This document shows positions 37,939 through 48,323 of a stretch of DNA of 64,000 nt, piece by piece. The stretch is taken from the NCBI GenBank assembly GCA_020310875.1, contig CM035413.1, forward strand, positions 188,451,355 to 188,515,354. Reading direction: 5' to 3'. Origin of the DNA: Ceratopteris richardii. Taxonomy: Eukaryota > Streptophyta > Polypodiopsida > Polypodiales > Pteridaceae. The position numbers and the translations under genes are program-made. The number at the start of each line of letters is the position of its first letter. Position 1 is the first letter of the stretch. The notes below the pieces were generated by a model that saw only the letters and a program-made list of their open reading frames with translations, made no database searches and was not told the origin of the DNA.

Positions 37939-38717
37939 TCAAATTCTTCATCTGGAAAAACTACAGGTGCATAGGCTGGGTCTTGGATTGATCTATGGGT
38001 TTCTTTTGCACCTACCTCCCTGGCTTTTTCTCTCTTCTCTTCTTCTACTGCTACCTTACACATCCATAAGTGAGTGTCTTCATGCATCCATGAGGATCCT
38101 GATCCTAGGAAATGCACCGATTCCGTATCATCTTTGGCTCTATGGATGGGGTTCCATTGGATCGGAGGGACATCTCTATGAGAGTAATCCTTGAGATTGA
38201 CTTTGGTTGTAACACCTAAGTGCTGCAAATACAAGGAATTGGTTCCCCAATCCTGTACCACTTGCAACTGCCGCATAAATGGTCTTCCCAAAATCATCTC
38301 ATAGGCTTGATTTTTGCTAAAGTCACAGATAGCAAATGTGTGCTCAAACTCTACACCACAAGTGGTGAGAGTTATCCCCTCTAGCAGTCCTAAGGGTCTT
38401 TCTATGTGCCCGTCAGCCATCTGCAATTTCATTCTCGTTGGCCTGAGAGCTGGCTTGCCCCATCGTTTCCATAAGGAAGTGGTAACAATTGCAACTCCTG
38501 CACCTGAGTCCAAAATGGCCTTGGTTGTGTAGCCATGATGAGTGATGGGGAGATAGGTGTTTCCTTCTTCTCCCTCGCTCATGTCTCCTATCTTGTCCAA
38601 GGGTATTTCTGGCACTGTTCTTTGAGATCCTACCTGGGAATGTGGTTTTGCTACTTCGAGCACTTGATTGGCTACATGTTTCCACACTTCTGGTCTAACC
38701 TTGAGCAGCTCTTCCAA
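37869..38717 (-). CDS. pol: Protease 1 (retropepsin), active site intact
   Basis: The domain shows YLPITHHGYTTKAI, then LDSGAGVAIVT with D-S-G, flap region ERPLGLLEGITLTTCGVEFEHTFAI, and MILGRPFMRQLQVV. It lies between gag and RT, the usual Ty3/gypsy place. Upstream, a TAG at about 38727 separates it from the gag frame in the same frame. Other copies have Gln there, so it is most likely a mutation and not programmed readthrough. The end of the frame is in the duplicated linker. Confidence 0.88.
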   Translation of the reverse strand: MEELLKVRPEVWKHVANQVLEVAKPHSQVGSQRTVPEIPLDKIGDMSEGEEGNTYLPITHHGYTTKAILDSGAGVAIVTTSLWKRWGKPALRPTRMKLQMADGHIERPLGLLEGITLTTCGVEFEHTFAICDFSKNQAYEMILGRPFMRQLQVVQDWGTNSLYLQHLGVTTKVNLKDYSHRDVPPIQWNPIHRAKDDTESVHFLGSGSSWMHEDTHLWMCKVAVEEEKREKAREVGAKETHRSIQDPAYAPVVFPDEEFEPHGYDISVFSIEPIMGEAVLEE

Positions 38718-38729
38718 AGTGAGATTGCA

Positions 38730-41700
38730 CTACACTTTGGTGTTCTTCACTACCTCCGTGTTCCTAGGTATGACTGAATCTTCGTTTCTTACCATGACTG
38801 TAGGTGCTCTCATACAAGTGGACTTTGCTTCCCATGGGCCTGTGAAATGGGGTAATTCCTGTAAAGAATTAGACTCAAAGTCTAATCTCTCTTGGGACTG
38901 GGTGCTCTCCTGCTCTCCATAAATGGAAGGAACATCTTGTGGGAATTGATCATGTGTGTCATCCACAAGTTCTATGGGAGGAGGGACTTCACTCTCCTTT
39001 GCCCACTTCTCTTCTTGAATCTCTCTCAGGAACTCTGGTGAATACCTATTCATAGAAGAAGAGGTGTCTGGTTCAGTGGAGTTAGGCACATAAGCTCCCT
39101 GGGGAGGAATGCTTATTCTATCACTTGCCCTCTCCATAGCCTGGGAGGTGGCTCCTTTTCCAGACTTTGCAAGTAACCCCTCCAATCTATCCAATAGACC
39201 ATCAAAGTGCAATGGTGTTCTGATGGGGTTAGAGCCATTGAACAAACGACTGGCTTCAAACATGGCTTGCGCCAATTCGACCATTTTAGCACAAAGCTTT
39301 GTTCGCTCTATCTCTAGATCGGCTCTAGGGTAACATTTCTCAAGATCTGTTACATTGGGCCCTTCTTGAATTCTGGCCTGAGATGCTTGAAGCATCATGT
39401 CTAGATCTTCAGGAGTGGGATCGGCTAAGACTGATCCTACTCGGGGTGGTGGTTGGGTTACGTGTGGTGGATTGGTGGGTGGAGGAATGGAGGGTGAAGG
39501 GGATGGTAGTGGCGGGGATGTATGAGAGTGCGTTTGAGATGTGATTTCTATGATTTTGGCTTTGGTTTCTCGTAGGCTTTCCTCAAGTTCGCTCATCTTT
39601 CTTGCCCACTGCCTTTTCATACGTTCACGGCTATCTCTCCAAGCTCTTGTCCTCTTCTTATTCTGGCTCTCAGTCTCACTAACCTCTGCATTCTTTTCCT
39701 GGCCTAAGTCTTGGTTTTGCTTAAGTGTCTGGGCTCTCGTGATGACTTGTACTGGGGCGGTGGAAGTCACACTTCCTGTGGAGTCTACCACTAAGCCAAT
39801 CACATTGATAGGAGTGATTTTTGGCATATTATTAGGATTCTTTGGGCAGTCTCGTAAGAGATGCTCCTTTCCACACTCCTGGCAATAGCCCTGGATTGTC
39901 ACTGACTGGGGTTGTGTCGGTGGAGGCAAGGGACAATCACGAATGAGATGATCTCCCTGACATCTATAGCATGGCCCTCTAGGAAATGGAGGTCTTACCT
40001 GCCTAGGTTGAGGTCTAGGGTTGGGGTTCGCGTACATGACATTCGCATACTCTGTCTCCCAAATAAGTTCACTCGGTTCCTCACTGTAGTAAGACTCACC
40101 ATGTTCAGGAGACTGCATGTAGTAAGCCTGGGGACTATCAACATGTGTAGAATCAAAGCTATGGTCACTGGGATCACTTTCTGAGATTAATGGTGTTACT
40201 GGGACTATAGCTCTATTCAGGTTTTCTTCTGCAGCAGCATACTTTACTGGAATCACATTAGTAGGAGCATGTGGTTGCTGTGCTAGCACTGGCTGGGGCC
40301 TCAGTTGGGCCTGATATTGCGGTTGGTAATTTTGCTGAGGCCTAGTATATTGTTGTGGTGAATATTGACTCTGGTACATGCCTTGTTGAGGGTATGACTG
40401 AGGGTAGGTTTGCCTAACCGCTTGCTTATTGTATGGGCAGTCCTGTGCTGAGTGATTTGTGTACCTTCGCTCTATGGTGCAATATTGGCTGCTAGGATTC
40501 ACTTGGGGTTGAGCCGTGATGGGACATGCGTTTGCCATATGGTCACCACCGCAAGTATAGCACCTCTTTATTGGGGCAAATCTAGGAATTTGTTTAATAG
40601 AGACACCTAGTTTTTGAGCTACTTTTTCCGCAAGTTCCTCAATTGATGTGGATTGTGAGGAAGAGAGGCTAGAGGTACTATCTGAATCTTTGTAGATTTT
40701 GGAAAGCTCTAACTCCTCCCCTAGGTTATCCTCAATATCGATGCACATGCGTACACATTCTTCTATAGTCCGGGGGTCCTTCAAGTACACATATGATCTC
40801 AATTTGGTACTTAGCAATCCATCGAAGAATAAAGCCACTTGCTTAGCGGCCGTGGGTAACTCAGGACCAGGACATCGCTCAAGATATTGCCTAAATCTTC
40901 TTCCTGCAAGTCTCACAGTCTCTTGCGGGGTCTGCTTGAAGCTGTATATCAATGAGGAAGTAATATGCCTTATGCCACTTTTAGAGAATTCGATAATGAA
41001 TGCCTCTAAAAGTTGATCTATGCTTCTAAACTGCCTCTCGTTTAGTGGTTGAAACCATGTCAGGGCGGTGTTCCTAAGGGTCAAACCAAAGGCATTGTAT
41101 TGCGTGAACAGGTCTTCAACTTGTTCAGCCCTCAAGACTTGCTTAAACTCAGCTACATGATCGTAGGGGTCTCCCATGCCATCGAAGTAGTTTTTCATGG
41201 ACTTAACTAGCTGGGTCGGTCTCAAGGTCCTCGTGTGCTCTCTCGGTCTTGGAAAAGGGAAATCATCGGCATTTCTTCGGTTCCCTGGGGCTCTATGTCC
41301 CTCAGGTTCCCCTCTATTCGTTTCCGTTCTCGTTCTTTCTCTTCCCCAAGAGTTGGCAAAGCTTACCTCAGGTCTCTCTCGACTCCTTTCTCTTTGAGTC
41401 CCATGAGCTTGAGATGTTCCAGCTCCTTGGTGACCAAAGGACACATTCGATCTTGGTTGGGGTAAAATAAATTCTCCTTTCCAAGTGTAAGCATGCCTAT
41501 CATTTTCTGTAACCCCAAAGATCCTCTCTGAAGAGTGATCTAAGTAGGTCACTCTTCCTGGAATATCAGGATCTTTGAACTCATATATCATGATTGTTCC
41601 TACCTCACTCGGCTGATGAGGTCTATATCTCCAAAAGGCTTCTTCCGTCTCTCGGTTCAAGAGGAGATCTATGCTCTTATTATCTTGGGGAACCCACTCT

Positions 41701-42272
41701 GGTGTGATAATCCTCGTGAGAACAGATTTGCCTCGGGGGGTTCTAGGTTCTTCACCCATGTTTCCTTGCTCTAGGTCACCTAAGTTTGTTTCCGGGACCA
41801 CATTCCCAAATTCATCTGTCCTATCAGGATGACTGGTGACTACATATATTGTCCCTTCCTTGTCCAAGTATGCTCCATTTTCAAACTTGACAGCTGGGCG
41901 CTCTAGTCGCATGGATTGGTCAGGGTTTTTAATCTGGACCACCGCTCTTCCTAGGCCGTCCTCATAGATGCTAGCACCTAATTGGTTGGTCCTAAGGTAC
42001 TCGAGTTGCATCTTGTAAGGGCCTTCCACCCTATGTAAATATGGCACCCCAGAACTTCCTGTAGGTCTCTCCATATCGTGGGACATCTCAGACTCGCTAG
42101 TCTCAGAACTAGGGTAATACGAATGATGGCTCAACTGCTGGGCCCAAGACCTAGCAGTATGATTGACACTAGCCTCTGAAGATCTAAGACTTTGTCTGTC
42201 TCTCCCTAGGTGTCTACCTGACCTAAGGTTCATATGCCCTTTGTACATTGCTAATTCTTTGGTACCAGTCAC
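38730..42272 (-). CDS. gag: Gag polyprotein, 1180 codons, intact
   Basis: The conserved start is Met14 (42233, MNLRSGRHLG). The N-terminal 340 residues are a family-specific region. Retrotrans_gag-type capsid domain spans about 350-470 (NYFDGMGDPYDHVAEFK, LTWFQPL). Zinc knuckles C-x2-C-x3-H-x4-C lie at 571-583, 768-780 and 797-809, with a degenerate fourth (C598, H607, C612). The segment 615-665 is Gln/Tyr/Pro-rich, 880-910 is a coiled coil, and a Pro-rich stretch follows. The protein is long for gag. Length and the triple knuckle match the broken plus-strand gag. Confidence 0.9.
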   Translation of the reverse strand: MTGTKELAMYKGHMNLRSGRHLGRDRQSLRSSEASVNHTARSWAQQLSHHSYYPSSETSESEMSHDMERPTGSSGVPYLHRVEGPYKMQLEYLRTNQLGASIYEDGLGRAVVQIKNPDQSMRLERPAVKFENGAYLDKEGTIYVVTSHPDRTDEFGNVVPETNLGDLEQGNMGEEPRTPRGKSVLTRIITPEWVPQDNKSIDLLLNRETEEAFWRYRPHQPSEVGTIMIYEFKDPDIPGRVTYLDHSSERIFGVTENDRHAYTWKGEFILPQPRSNVSFGHQGAGTSQAHGTQRERSRERPEVSFANSWGRERTRTETNRGEPEGHRAPGNRRNADDFPFPRPREHTRTLRPTQLVKSMKNYFDGMGDPYDHVAEFKQVLRAEQVEDLFTQYNAFGLTLRNTALTWFQPLNERQFRSIDQLLEAFIIEFSKSGIRHITSSLIYSFKQTPQETVRLAGRRFRQYLERCPGPELPTAAKQVALFFDGLLSTKLRSYVYLKDPRTIEECVRMCIDIEDNLGEELELSKIYKDSDSTSSLSSSQSTSIEELAEKVAQKLGVSIKQIPRFAPIKRCYTCGGDHMANACPITAQPQVNPSSQYCTIERRYTNHSAQDCPYNKQAVRQTYPQSYPQQGMYQSQYSPQQYTRPQQNYQPQYQAQLRPQPVLAQQPHAPTNVIPVKYAAAEENLNRAIVPVTPLISESDPSDHSFDSTHVDSPQAYYMQSPEHGESYYSEEPSELIWETEYANVMYANPNPRPQPRQVRPPFPRGPCYRCQGDHLIRDCPLPPPTQPQSVTIQGYCQECGKEHLLRDCPKNPNNMPKITPINVIGLVVDSTGSVTSTAPVQVITRAQTLKQNQDLGQEKNAEVSETESQNKKRTRAWRDSRERMKRQWARKMSELEESLRETKAKIIEITSQTHSHTSPPLPSPSPSIPPPTNPPHVTQPPPRVGSVLADPTPEDLDMMLQASQARIQEGPNVTDLEKCYPRADLEIERTKLCAKMVELAQAMFEASRLFNGSNPIRTPLHFDGLLDRLEGLLAKSGKGATSQAMERASDRISIPPQGAYVPNSTEPDTSSSMNRYSPEFLREIQEEKWAKESEVPPPIELVDDTHDQFPQDVPSIYGEQESTQSQERLDFESNSLQELPHFTGPWEAKSTCMRAPTVMVRNEDSVIPRNTEVVKNTKV

Positions 42273-42970
42273 TTGTTCCTTTTAAGTTCCTTTGGATGTG
42301 TTTTCTTGTTTTTAATTAAGCGTCATCAGGAGCACTTTCGTGTGTCGTACTTGATGTTCTGCGTCCGCTTAGTTTAAGTTCTTTTCCTTTAAGTTAGCCC
42401 TTGACTACAATTTAGCCTACCCTTGCACTTGAGAAATTAAGGGCTCTTCAAACTTGAGTGTTCCTATCGTACCCCTAGTCAATCAGAACAACTACTCGCA
42501 CTTAGCCTATGCTAAGAATAGACTGAGGGGGTTAAGTGATGTTCCAACCTCAAGTCGCTCCTCCTGGCGATGCTGGTCTACCCAGGAAGCACGTTCCCAA
42601 GCTTGTTCGCCCTGGCACTTACTTTGCTTTCTCCAAGAGCTCTCGATGATCCTGTAAGAGCTTCAATTTGATCCTTCAATTGACAAACAATTTATTTCAG
42701 ACACTTTTTTAATGACCCTTGTTCCCCTTTTTGTATTGCTAAAAATTTCCTCTATAGCTCCCTTGGTGTTCCTACCCCTCAGTGTGTCAACTTCCAAATA
42801 TCATATCTGAAATTCAACGCATTATTCTTATAAAAAACAGTTGATGGCGCGTAGTATATGCCACGAGCTTTCCGACAAGCCCTAGAGCTCAAAAAATGGA
42901 TTTCGTATGAAAAAGTTATGACCGTTCAAGGTTTAGGGGGTTAAACAGACAAGCAGAACCTTTCAGGAGT
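42273..42970 (-). other. Leader of the minus-strand gypsy element, truncated
   Basis: No coding signal is visible. The part at about 42840-42960, read on the minus strand, matches the end of the leader at 13810-13910 (AACTTTTTCAT and CATTTTTTGAGCTCTA). The CGATTCTC array of the other copy is absent. The 5' LTR and primer site are not in this window. The sequence passes into a copia LTR at about 42965-42980. Confidence 0.7.
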
Positions 42971-43247
42971 TTTAATGCATTTTTCTAAGGCCTTTGTCCC
43001 ACTTCACTTTTATAACCAATGAGCATGTGAAGAAGTTTGTGCCTTCTTCTTAACTCACCACTTTCTCCACTACATGCTACTAACTACAAGGCAAGATATT
43101 GTATCTCTTACTCATCATGAATTTTGACTAGACTTTTTCTTTTATTATTTTTTCCTTTTTTCCTCTACTTTTTCTTTATCTTTATATTTGGTAAATTTAT
43201 CCAAGCATGGCTCATATTAAAATGAGCTTGTACATTTATCTTCAACA
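42970..43247 (-). repeat. Copia 3' LTR, truncated
   Basis: On the minus strand the LTR begins TGTTGAAGATAAATGTACAA at 43247, directly after a polypurine tract GAGCTTGAGGGGGAG (plus 43248-43262). It extends at least to a TATAAAAGTG motif (plus about 43005-43015) and ends where gypsy leader sequence starts. No second copy of this LTR is seen. Confidence 0.75.
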
Positions 43248-43277
43248 CTCCCCCTCAAGCTCATTTGGGAGTTATCT

Positions 43278-43834
43278 TCAACCATGTCCTGCATTTGTCA
43301 CGTCTTTGAAACCTTTGAGTTTAGAAGCATCCAAGAACTTTGTAAACATATCTGCAACCTGCTCTTTGGTTCTGATGAACTTTATCTCCACATCTTTGCT
43401 CAACACCTTCTCCCTTACATAATGGTAGTGGACCTCTATGTGCTTGCTCCTTGCATGAAACATAGGATTGCTTGCCAAGTAAATACTTGATATGTTATCA
43501 CCGTATATAGGGATGGTTCCAACTTGCACTCCAAGATCAACCAAAAGCTTTTTAATCCACATTGCTTCACATGTGGCAAATGCTAAGCCTCTATATTCAG
43601 CCTCCATAGATGAAAGTGCAACAGTAGGTTGTTTCTTTGAGCTCCACGTGATAGGTTTGCTTCCTATCATGAACACATAACCTGAGATTGATCTTCTATC
43701 TTCCTTTGAACCTGCCCAATCAGCATCACTAAAGCCTTTGACCTACAGTTCTTCATCAAACTTGTAAAACAAAGCATGATTAACTGTATGCTTTATGTAT
43801 CTCAACACTCTCTTGGCTGAATTTAAGTGTTCAT
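43278..43834 (-). pseudogene. Copia RNase H
   Basis: The frame 43676-43278 covers SKPITWSSKKQPTVALSSMEAEY, ATCEAMWIKKLL, YGDNISSIYLASNPMFHARSKHIEVHYH and the MFTKFLDASKL end, the standard copia RNase H pattern. The 43677-43834 part (KHTVNHALFY, FSDADWAGSKEDRRS) is in the same reading but has a stop at about 43744 and a frameshift near 43835. It degrades the RNA strand in the element's replication. Confidence 0.88.
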
Positions 43835-44749
43835 TTATCGGGGCTTGCATAAACTGAGAAATACACCAACAACATAAGACAAATCAGGTCGTGTAATGTT
43901 TGCATAGATCAATGATCCTACAATGCTTCTGTATGTCGTTACATCTTCCAATGGTTTTCCATCATTTGAACAAATCTTTGTATTTGTGTCCATGGGTTGA
44001 GTGAGTGGTTTGCATTCACTTATTCCAAATCTGGAAAGAACATCCAACAAGTACTTCCTTTGCATCAAGTAGATGCCACTCTTTCCATAAACAACTTCAT
44101 TTCCTAAAAAATATTTTAGCTCTCCAAGATCTGAAATTTTAAACTCCTTACCAAGCTTCCTTTTGATATCTTTAATCCCTGTAACATCATTTCCTGTTAT
44201 GATGAAGTCATCGACGTATATGCAAATATATACCTCTCTATTTTCTTCCTTCTTCATGTACAACGAAGGATCTGCACTACTTGGGTTGTATCCACACTTA
44301 GTTAGATACTTTACCAATCTCTGATTCCATGCTCTTGGTGCTTCCTTCAAGCCATAAAGTGCCTTCTTCAACCTGCAAACAAAATCTGGATGGTTTGCAT
44401 CTTCAAATCCAACCAGATGACTCATGTATACCTCTTCTTGTACTTCTCCATTAAGAAAAGCATTTTTGATGTCGAGTTGATATAATGGCCATCTCCTTGA
44501 AGCACCAATTGCAATTAATGTTCTGATAGTTCCCATCTTCGCAACAGGACTGAAAACTTCATCATAATCTATGCCTTGTGTTTGTTTAAATCCTTTGGCA
44601 ACTAATCTAGCTTTATATCTAGCTACTAAACCATCAGCATTCCTCTTTACTTTAAACATCCATTTGTTTGGAACAATCTTCATACCTTCTTTCTTTGGCA
44701 CTAGCTTCCTTGTGTGATTATCTTTGAGAGCTTTGATCTCCTCTTTCAT
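43835..44749 (-). CDS. Copia reverse transcriptase (RVT_2)
   Basis: The 304-codon frame begins MKEEIKALKDN and shows VARYKARLVAKGFKQTQGIDY, LDIKNAFLNGEVQEEVYM, CRLKKALYGLKEAPRAWN and catalytic IYVDDFIITG. It ends with RPDLSYVVG and then a frameshift. All RT catalytic residues are visible. The stop at 44762 separates it from the integrase frame in the same polyprotein. Confidence 0.92.
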   Translation of the reverse strand: MKEEIKALKDNHTRKLVPKKEGMKIVPNKWMFKVKRNADGLVARYKARLVAKGFKQTQGIDYDEVFSPVAKMGTIRTLIAIGASRRWPLYQLDIKNAFLNGEVQEEVYMSHLVGFEDANHPDFVCRLKKALYGLKEAPRAWNQRLVKYLTKCGYNPSSADPSLYMKKEENREVYICIYVDDFIITGNDVTGIKDIKRKLGKEFKISDLGELKYFLGNEVVYGKSGIYLMQRKYLLDVLSRFGISECKPLTQPMDTNTKICSNDGKPLEDVTTYRSIVGSLIYANITRPDLSYVVGVFLSLCKPR

Positions 44750-44761
44750 AGCTTGTTTCCA

Positions 44762-46114
44762 TTACTTTTGTGTGCATGCTTCTTCATATGTCTTAGGCTC
44801 TTTGTCTTTGATAACCTGCATCATGTATGCAAAATGTGTCGCCATAAAACTATCATAACTCAACCTTTGAGTTGCATACCTTGTCCTTGAAGATCTTCTT
44901 TCATTGCCTTTAGAAAGTTGCTTCTTTAGCCTATTTAGCTTTACCATCGGAGTGATTACCTCTTCATATTCTTCTTCACTTGCATCTACCTCACTGTTTG
45001 GAGTAGCACTTGCTTCTTCGGCTCTACTATGAGCTGAATTTGGAGACAAGGAATGACTCCCCCTCCATGTTGAACATTCTTCATTTGATGTAGATGCCTC
45101 TCGACCTGAAAGCTTTGTGCTTGATTGATGAGCTTCTCTTTGATTTGTTCCTGCATAATCATCACAATCTTCTTCAAGAATCTTTTCCTTTCCTTTATCT
45201 TCATACCATGGTCTTAGTTCATCAAAGACCACATCTCGCGAGACTCTTAATTCCTTTGGTCTAGGATTGTAACACTTGTATCCTTTTTGCTCCGTTGAGT
45301 AGCCGATGAAAATGCATTTTTCTGATCTTGGTTCCATCTTTGTTCTAACTTCTTGTGGAATGTGAACAAAGCACCCACATCCAAACACTTTGAGGTATGT
45401 AAGATCAGGTTTCTTATCGGAATATACCTCTTTTGGAGTCAAGTGATGTATTCTCGATGTTGTGCACCTATTCATCAAGTAAATGGCGGTTGTGGTAGCT
45501 TCATCCCAATAGTACAATGGTACCTCGTTGAGCATGCATCTTGCAATTTCAGCAATTTTCCTATTTTTCCTCTCAGCTACTCCATTTTGTTGTGGTGTAT
45601 ACCTACAAGTGAATTGCCTTTTGATTCCATTCTCTTGTAGAAAATCTGAAAATTCTATGGAGAAGTATTCTCCTCCACCATCGGACCTTAAGGTTTTGAT
45701 AGACCTTCCTGTTTCCTTTTCAACTTCAACTTTGAATCTTTTGAATATAAAAAACACCTCTGATTTTTGCTTCATACAAAACAGCCATACCTTTCTTGAG
45801 TGATCATCAATGAATGTGACAAAAAATCTATTACTAGCCATTGATGCCTCTTGGGTTGGTCCCCATATATCCATATGTATCAAGTCCAAGACATTTGGAG
45901 CCACATAATTGCTCCTTTTGAATGGATGCCTTGTTTGCTTTCCTAGTTGACAAGCTTCACATAACTCATGTAGTCCAATGCTATTAAATTTTGGAAGACC
46001 TCTTACCACTTCATGTTTGCTCATGTCCTTCAGCTTTGGAATGTTGATGTGTCCTATTCTTTTGTGCCATAAGTCCAGCTCTGAAATCTTCTTGTTCCCA
46101 CATTGAATGTACAT
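44762..46114 (-). CDS. Copia GAG-pre-integrase and integrase
   Basis: The frame opens with LWHKRIGHINIPKL...CEACQLGKQTRHPF, the zinc-binding H-x-H and C-x2-C module. The catalytic core has Asp in HMDIWGP, Asp in LRSDGGGEY and Glu in NGVAERKNR. FIDDHSRK and the VFGCGCFVHIP region follow, then a Ser/Glu-rich linker to RT. Intact over 450 codons. It would insert the element cDNA. Confidence 0.92.
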   Translation of the reverse strand: MYIQCGNKKISELDLWHKRIGHINIPKLKDMSKHEVVRGLPKFNSIGLHELCEACQLGKQTRHPFKRSNYVAPNVLDLIHMDIWGPTQEASMASNRFFVTFIDDHSRKVWLFCMKQKSEVFFIFKRFKVEVEKETGRSIKTLRSDGGGEYFSIEFSDFLQENGIKRQFTCRYTPQQNGVAERKNRKIAEIARCMLNEVPLYYWDEATTTAIYLMNRCTTSRIHHLTPKEVYSDKKPDLTYLKVFGCGCFVHIPQEVRTKMEPRSEKCIFIGYSTEQKGYKCYNPRPKELRVSRDVVFDELRPWYEDKGKEKILEEDCDDYAGTNQREAHQSSTKLSGREASTSNEECSTWRGSHSLSPNSAHSRAEEASATPNSEVDASEEEYEEVITPMVKLNRLKKQLSKGNERRSSRTRYATQRLSYDSFMATHFAYMMQVIKDKEPKTYEEACTQK

Positions 46115-46126
46115 GACCTTTCCATG

Positions 46127-46525
46127 TCAATCTTGGACATCCAAAGTGAACATCCTTCCTTCTCTTCTACCTTGAGCAATGACCTTGAAGCCTTCTTTTG
46201 GATTCTTTATGAAGCACCCATTCTCATTGAATATGACATGATAACCCTTCTCTACCATTTGTCCTACTGAAATCAAGTTCTTTGAAATTGTAGGAACATC
46301 AAGAACATTAGATAGTACCTTTGCTCTGCTTGTATCTCCAAGCCTTATATCTCCAATGTGTTCAATCATGTGTTGAGTATCATCACCTATTTCAACACAT
46401 CCTTTTCCACTTGGTACTTGTATATTAGTGAACAAACTTCCTTGGCATGACATATGGTTACTACAACCTGAATCAATGTACCATTTTTTGTCATCTTCAC
46501 AAGAGCTTCTATAGTCATGTCTCAT
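46127..46525 (-). CDS. Copia protease
   Basis: KKWYIDSGCSNHMS is the copia aspartic protease signature with D-S-G. It is followed by the VLSNVLDVPTISKNLISVGQM stretch typical of this domain. A stop at 46127 separates it from GAG-pre-integrase in the same frame. The Met chosen is only the first after the gag end. The natural product is a polyprotein. Confidence 0.9.
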   Translation of the reverse strand: MRHDYRSSCEDDKKWYIDSGCSNHMSCQGSLFTNIQVPSGKGCVEIGDDTQHMIEHIGDIRLGDTSRAKVLSNVLDVPTISKNLISVGQMVEKGYHVIFNENGCFIKNPKEGFKVIAQGRREGRMFTLDVQD

Positions 46526-46915
46526 TGCAAGTACTGTGTCCTTGCTTCCTTCACTTGAGGTGCTTGCATAGTTGCTTTGGTTCCTTTGATTGCATCCATT
46601 TGGTCTTCCATTCTTCAGCCAACAATCATTAGCATAGTGTCCTACTTTACCACAATGATAGCATGTTATACCTTTATGATAATTGTAGAAGCTTTGGCCT
46701 CTTCGTCTACTTCTACCTCGACCTCTTCCTTGTGTGTTGGCATTTGATGCATCCTTGTTGTCTTCCGAATTTAGTTGGAGTGGTTGTGACCTCTTCCTTT
46801 TCCTCTTGAGCCTCCTCTCAAGTTTCTTCCTTTACCTCAACCTGCATATAACATTTGGTTGTGGTTGTCCTTTCCTTTGGGACCACCAAAGCTAAGTTCT
46901 TCTGTGATAATTTTC
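46526..46915 (-). pseudogene. Copia gag C-terminus with zinc knuckle
   Basis: The minus strand codes CYHCGKVGHYANDC (46622-46663), a canonical C-x2-C-x4-H-x4-C knuckle, preceded by an Arg/Gly-rich stretch (GRGRGRSRRRG) at about 46700-46735. Frameshifts occur upstream. The coding region is cut at about 46915. Confidence 0.82.
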
Positions 46916-46919
46916 TATA

Positions 46920-47189
46920 CAAGAGTTGCCACAGTTCACAGGCCCATGGGAATCTGAATCTCTCAAAATCAGAGCTCCCACAACATTGATCAGAAACGAA
47001 GACTCAGTGGTTCCAAGAAACACTGATGTCGTGAAGAACACTAAGGTTCAGTGTCATCTCACTATAGAAGAGTTGCTCAAAGCAAAACCGGAGCTATGGA
47101 ATCATGTGAAAGATGAGGTTCTAGAACTTGATTCCAATATGCCAAAAGTAGACTCTAAGCAGAAAGTTCCAGAGATACCTCTAGACAAT
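46920..47189 (+). pseudogene. Gypsy gag end to protease 1 start, fragment
   Basis: This plus-strand piece matches 17336-17605: PGPWES-like FTGPWESESLKIRAPT, NEDSVVPRNTDVVKNTKVQCHLTIEELLKAKPELWNHVK. It has no frameshift at the gag/protease join and keeps the Gln codon that is TAG in the minus-strand copy, so it shows gag and pol in one frame. Both ends are abrupt: copia on the left, unrelated sequence on the right. Confidence 0.85.
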
Positions 47190-47557
47190 CCAAGCCTAGG
47201 CTACCTATGCATGTCCTCATAGTCACCTCCACCATGCTCTCATGAGCTGGAGGTGGTATAAGTGTCCTCAGACTAAATAAAGAAAAATGAATAAAAACAT
47301 GTGTTATAAAACATTAAAAATGTTAATTTATGAAAAGAAACATACCTATGGGGAGATAAGTCTCTTCCTGCATATGGAGCCATAGAGGAGCCTTCCTCTG
47401 GCCGGTGGATAAGCATCTGTATGGTGTAGTCTAGTTCCTCATCTTGCATGTCTGCATACTCGTGCATGATAGCCCCTAAGGAATTAGGCAAAACTTTTCC
47501 TCTCATAAGATTCTTCATGAGAGTAAATTTTGCCTTTCTCTCTCTACTATGATCCAT
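47189..47557 (-). pseudogene. Possible two-exon fragment of an unrecognised gene
   Basis: On the minus strand an ATG at 47557 opens a frame ([43 protein letters not shown]). At 47345 a GTATGT donor begins a 73-base AT-rich interval ending TTTATTTAG at 47273. Joining there keeps the frame open for about 27 more codons (LRTLIPPPAHESMVEV and on) to the gypsy border at 47189. Without splicing the frame runs into AT-rich translation. I do not recognise the protein. It may be a host gene or another transposon. Confidence 0.4.
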
Positions 47558-47589
47558 AATATATGTACATATAAAACAAAATGGATTAG

Positions 47590-48320
<731 letters not shown>

Positions 48321-48323
48321 GTA

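Larger units (their letters stand above)
27786..42970 (-). mobile_element. Best-preserved Ty3/gypsy copy, minus strand
   Basis: Reading 42970 to 27786 the order is leader end, gag, protease 1, RT, RNase H, HHCC, HHCC, integrase, PR2, W-x-P-K tail, extra ORFs and 3' LTR. The 5' LTR and primer site are missing because copia sequence begins at about 42970. Damage is limited: three TAG stops that replace Gln codons, one 67-base tandem triplication that shifts the frame, small indels, and mutated PR2 and second HHCC residues. It is the best guide to the family's gene plan in this window. Confidence 0.88.
42970..46915 (-). mobile_element. Ty1/copia fragment, minus strand
   Basis: This fragment holds, in minus-strand order, end of gag (zinc knuckle), protease, GAG-pre-integrase, integrase, RT, RNase H, PPT and partial 3' LTR. 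The 5' LTR and most of gag are missing at the 46915 break. Frames are well kept in parts, with a few stops. It differs in sequence from the two other copia families in the window. Confidence 0.88.

Noticed and set aside
38724-38732. In-frame TAG between gag and protease as a programmed readthrough site
   Set aside because: The copies at 17460 and 47047 have a Gln codon at this place, and other TAG-for-Gln changes occur in pol of the same element, so a mutation is more likely.
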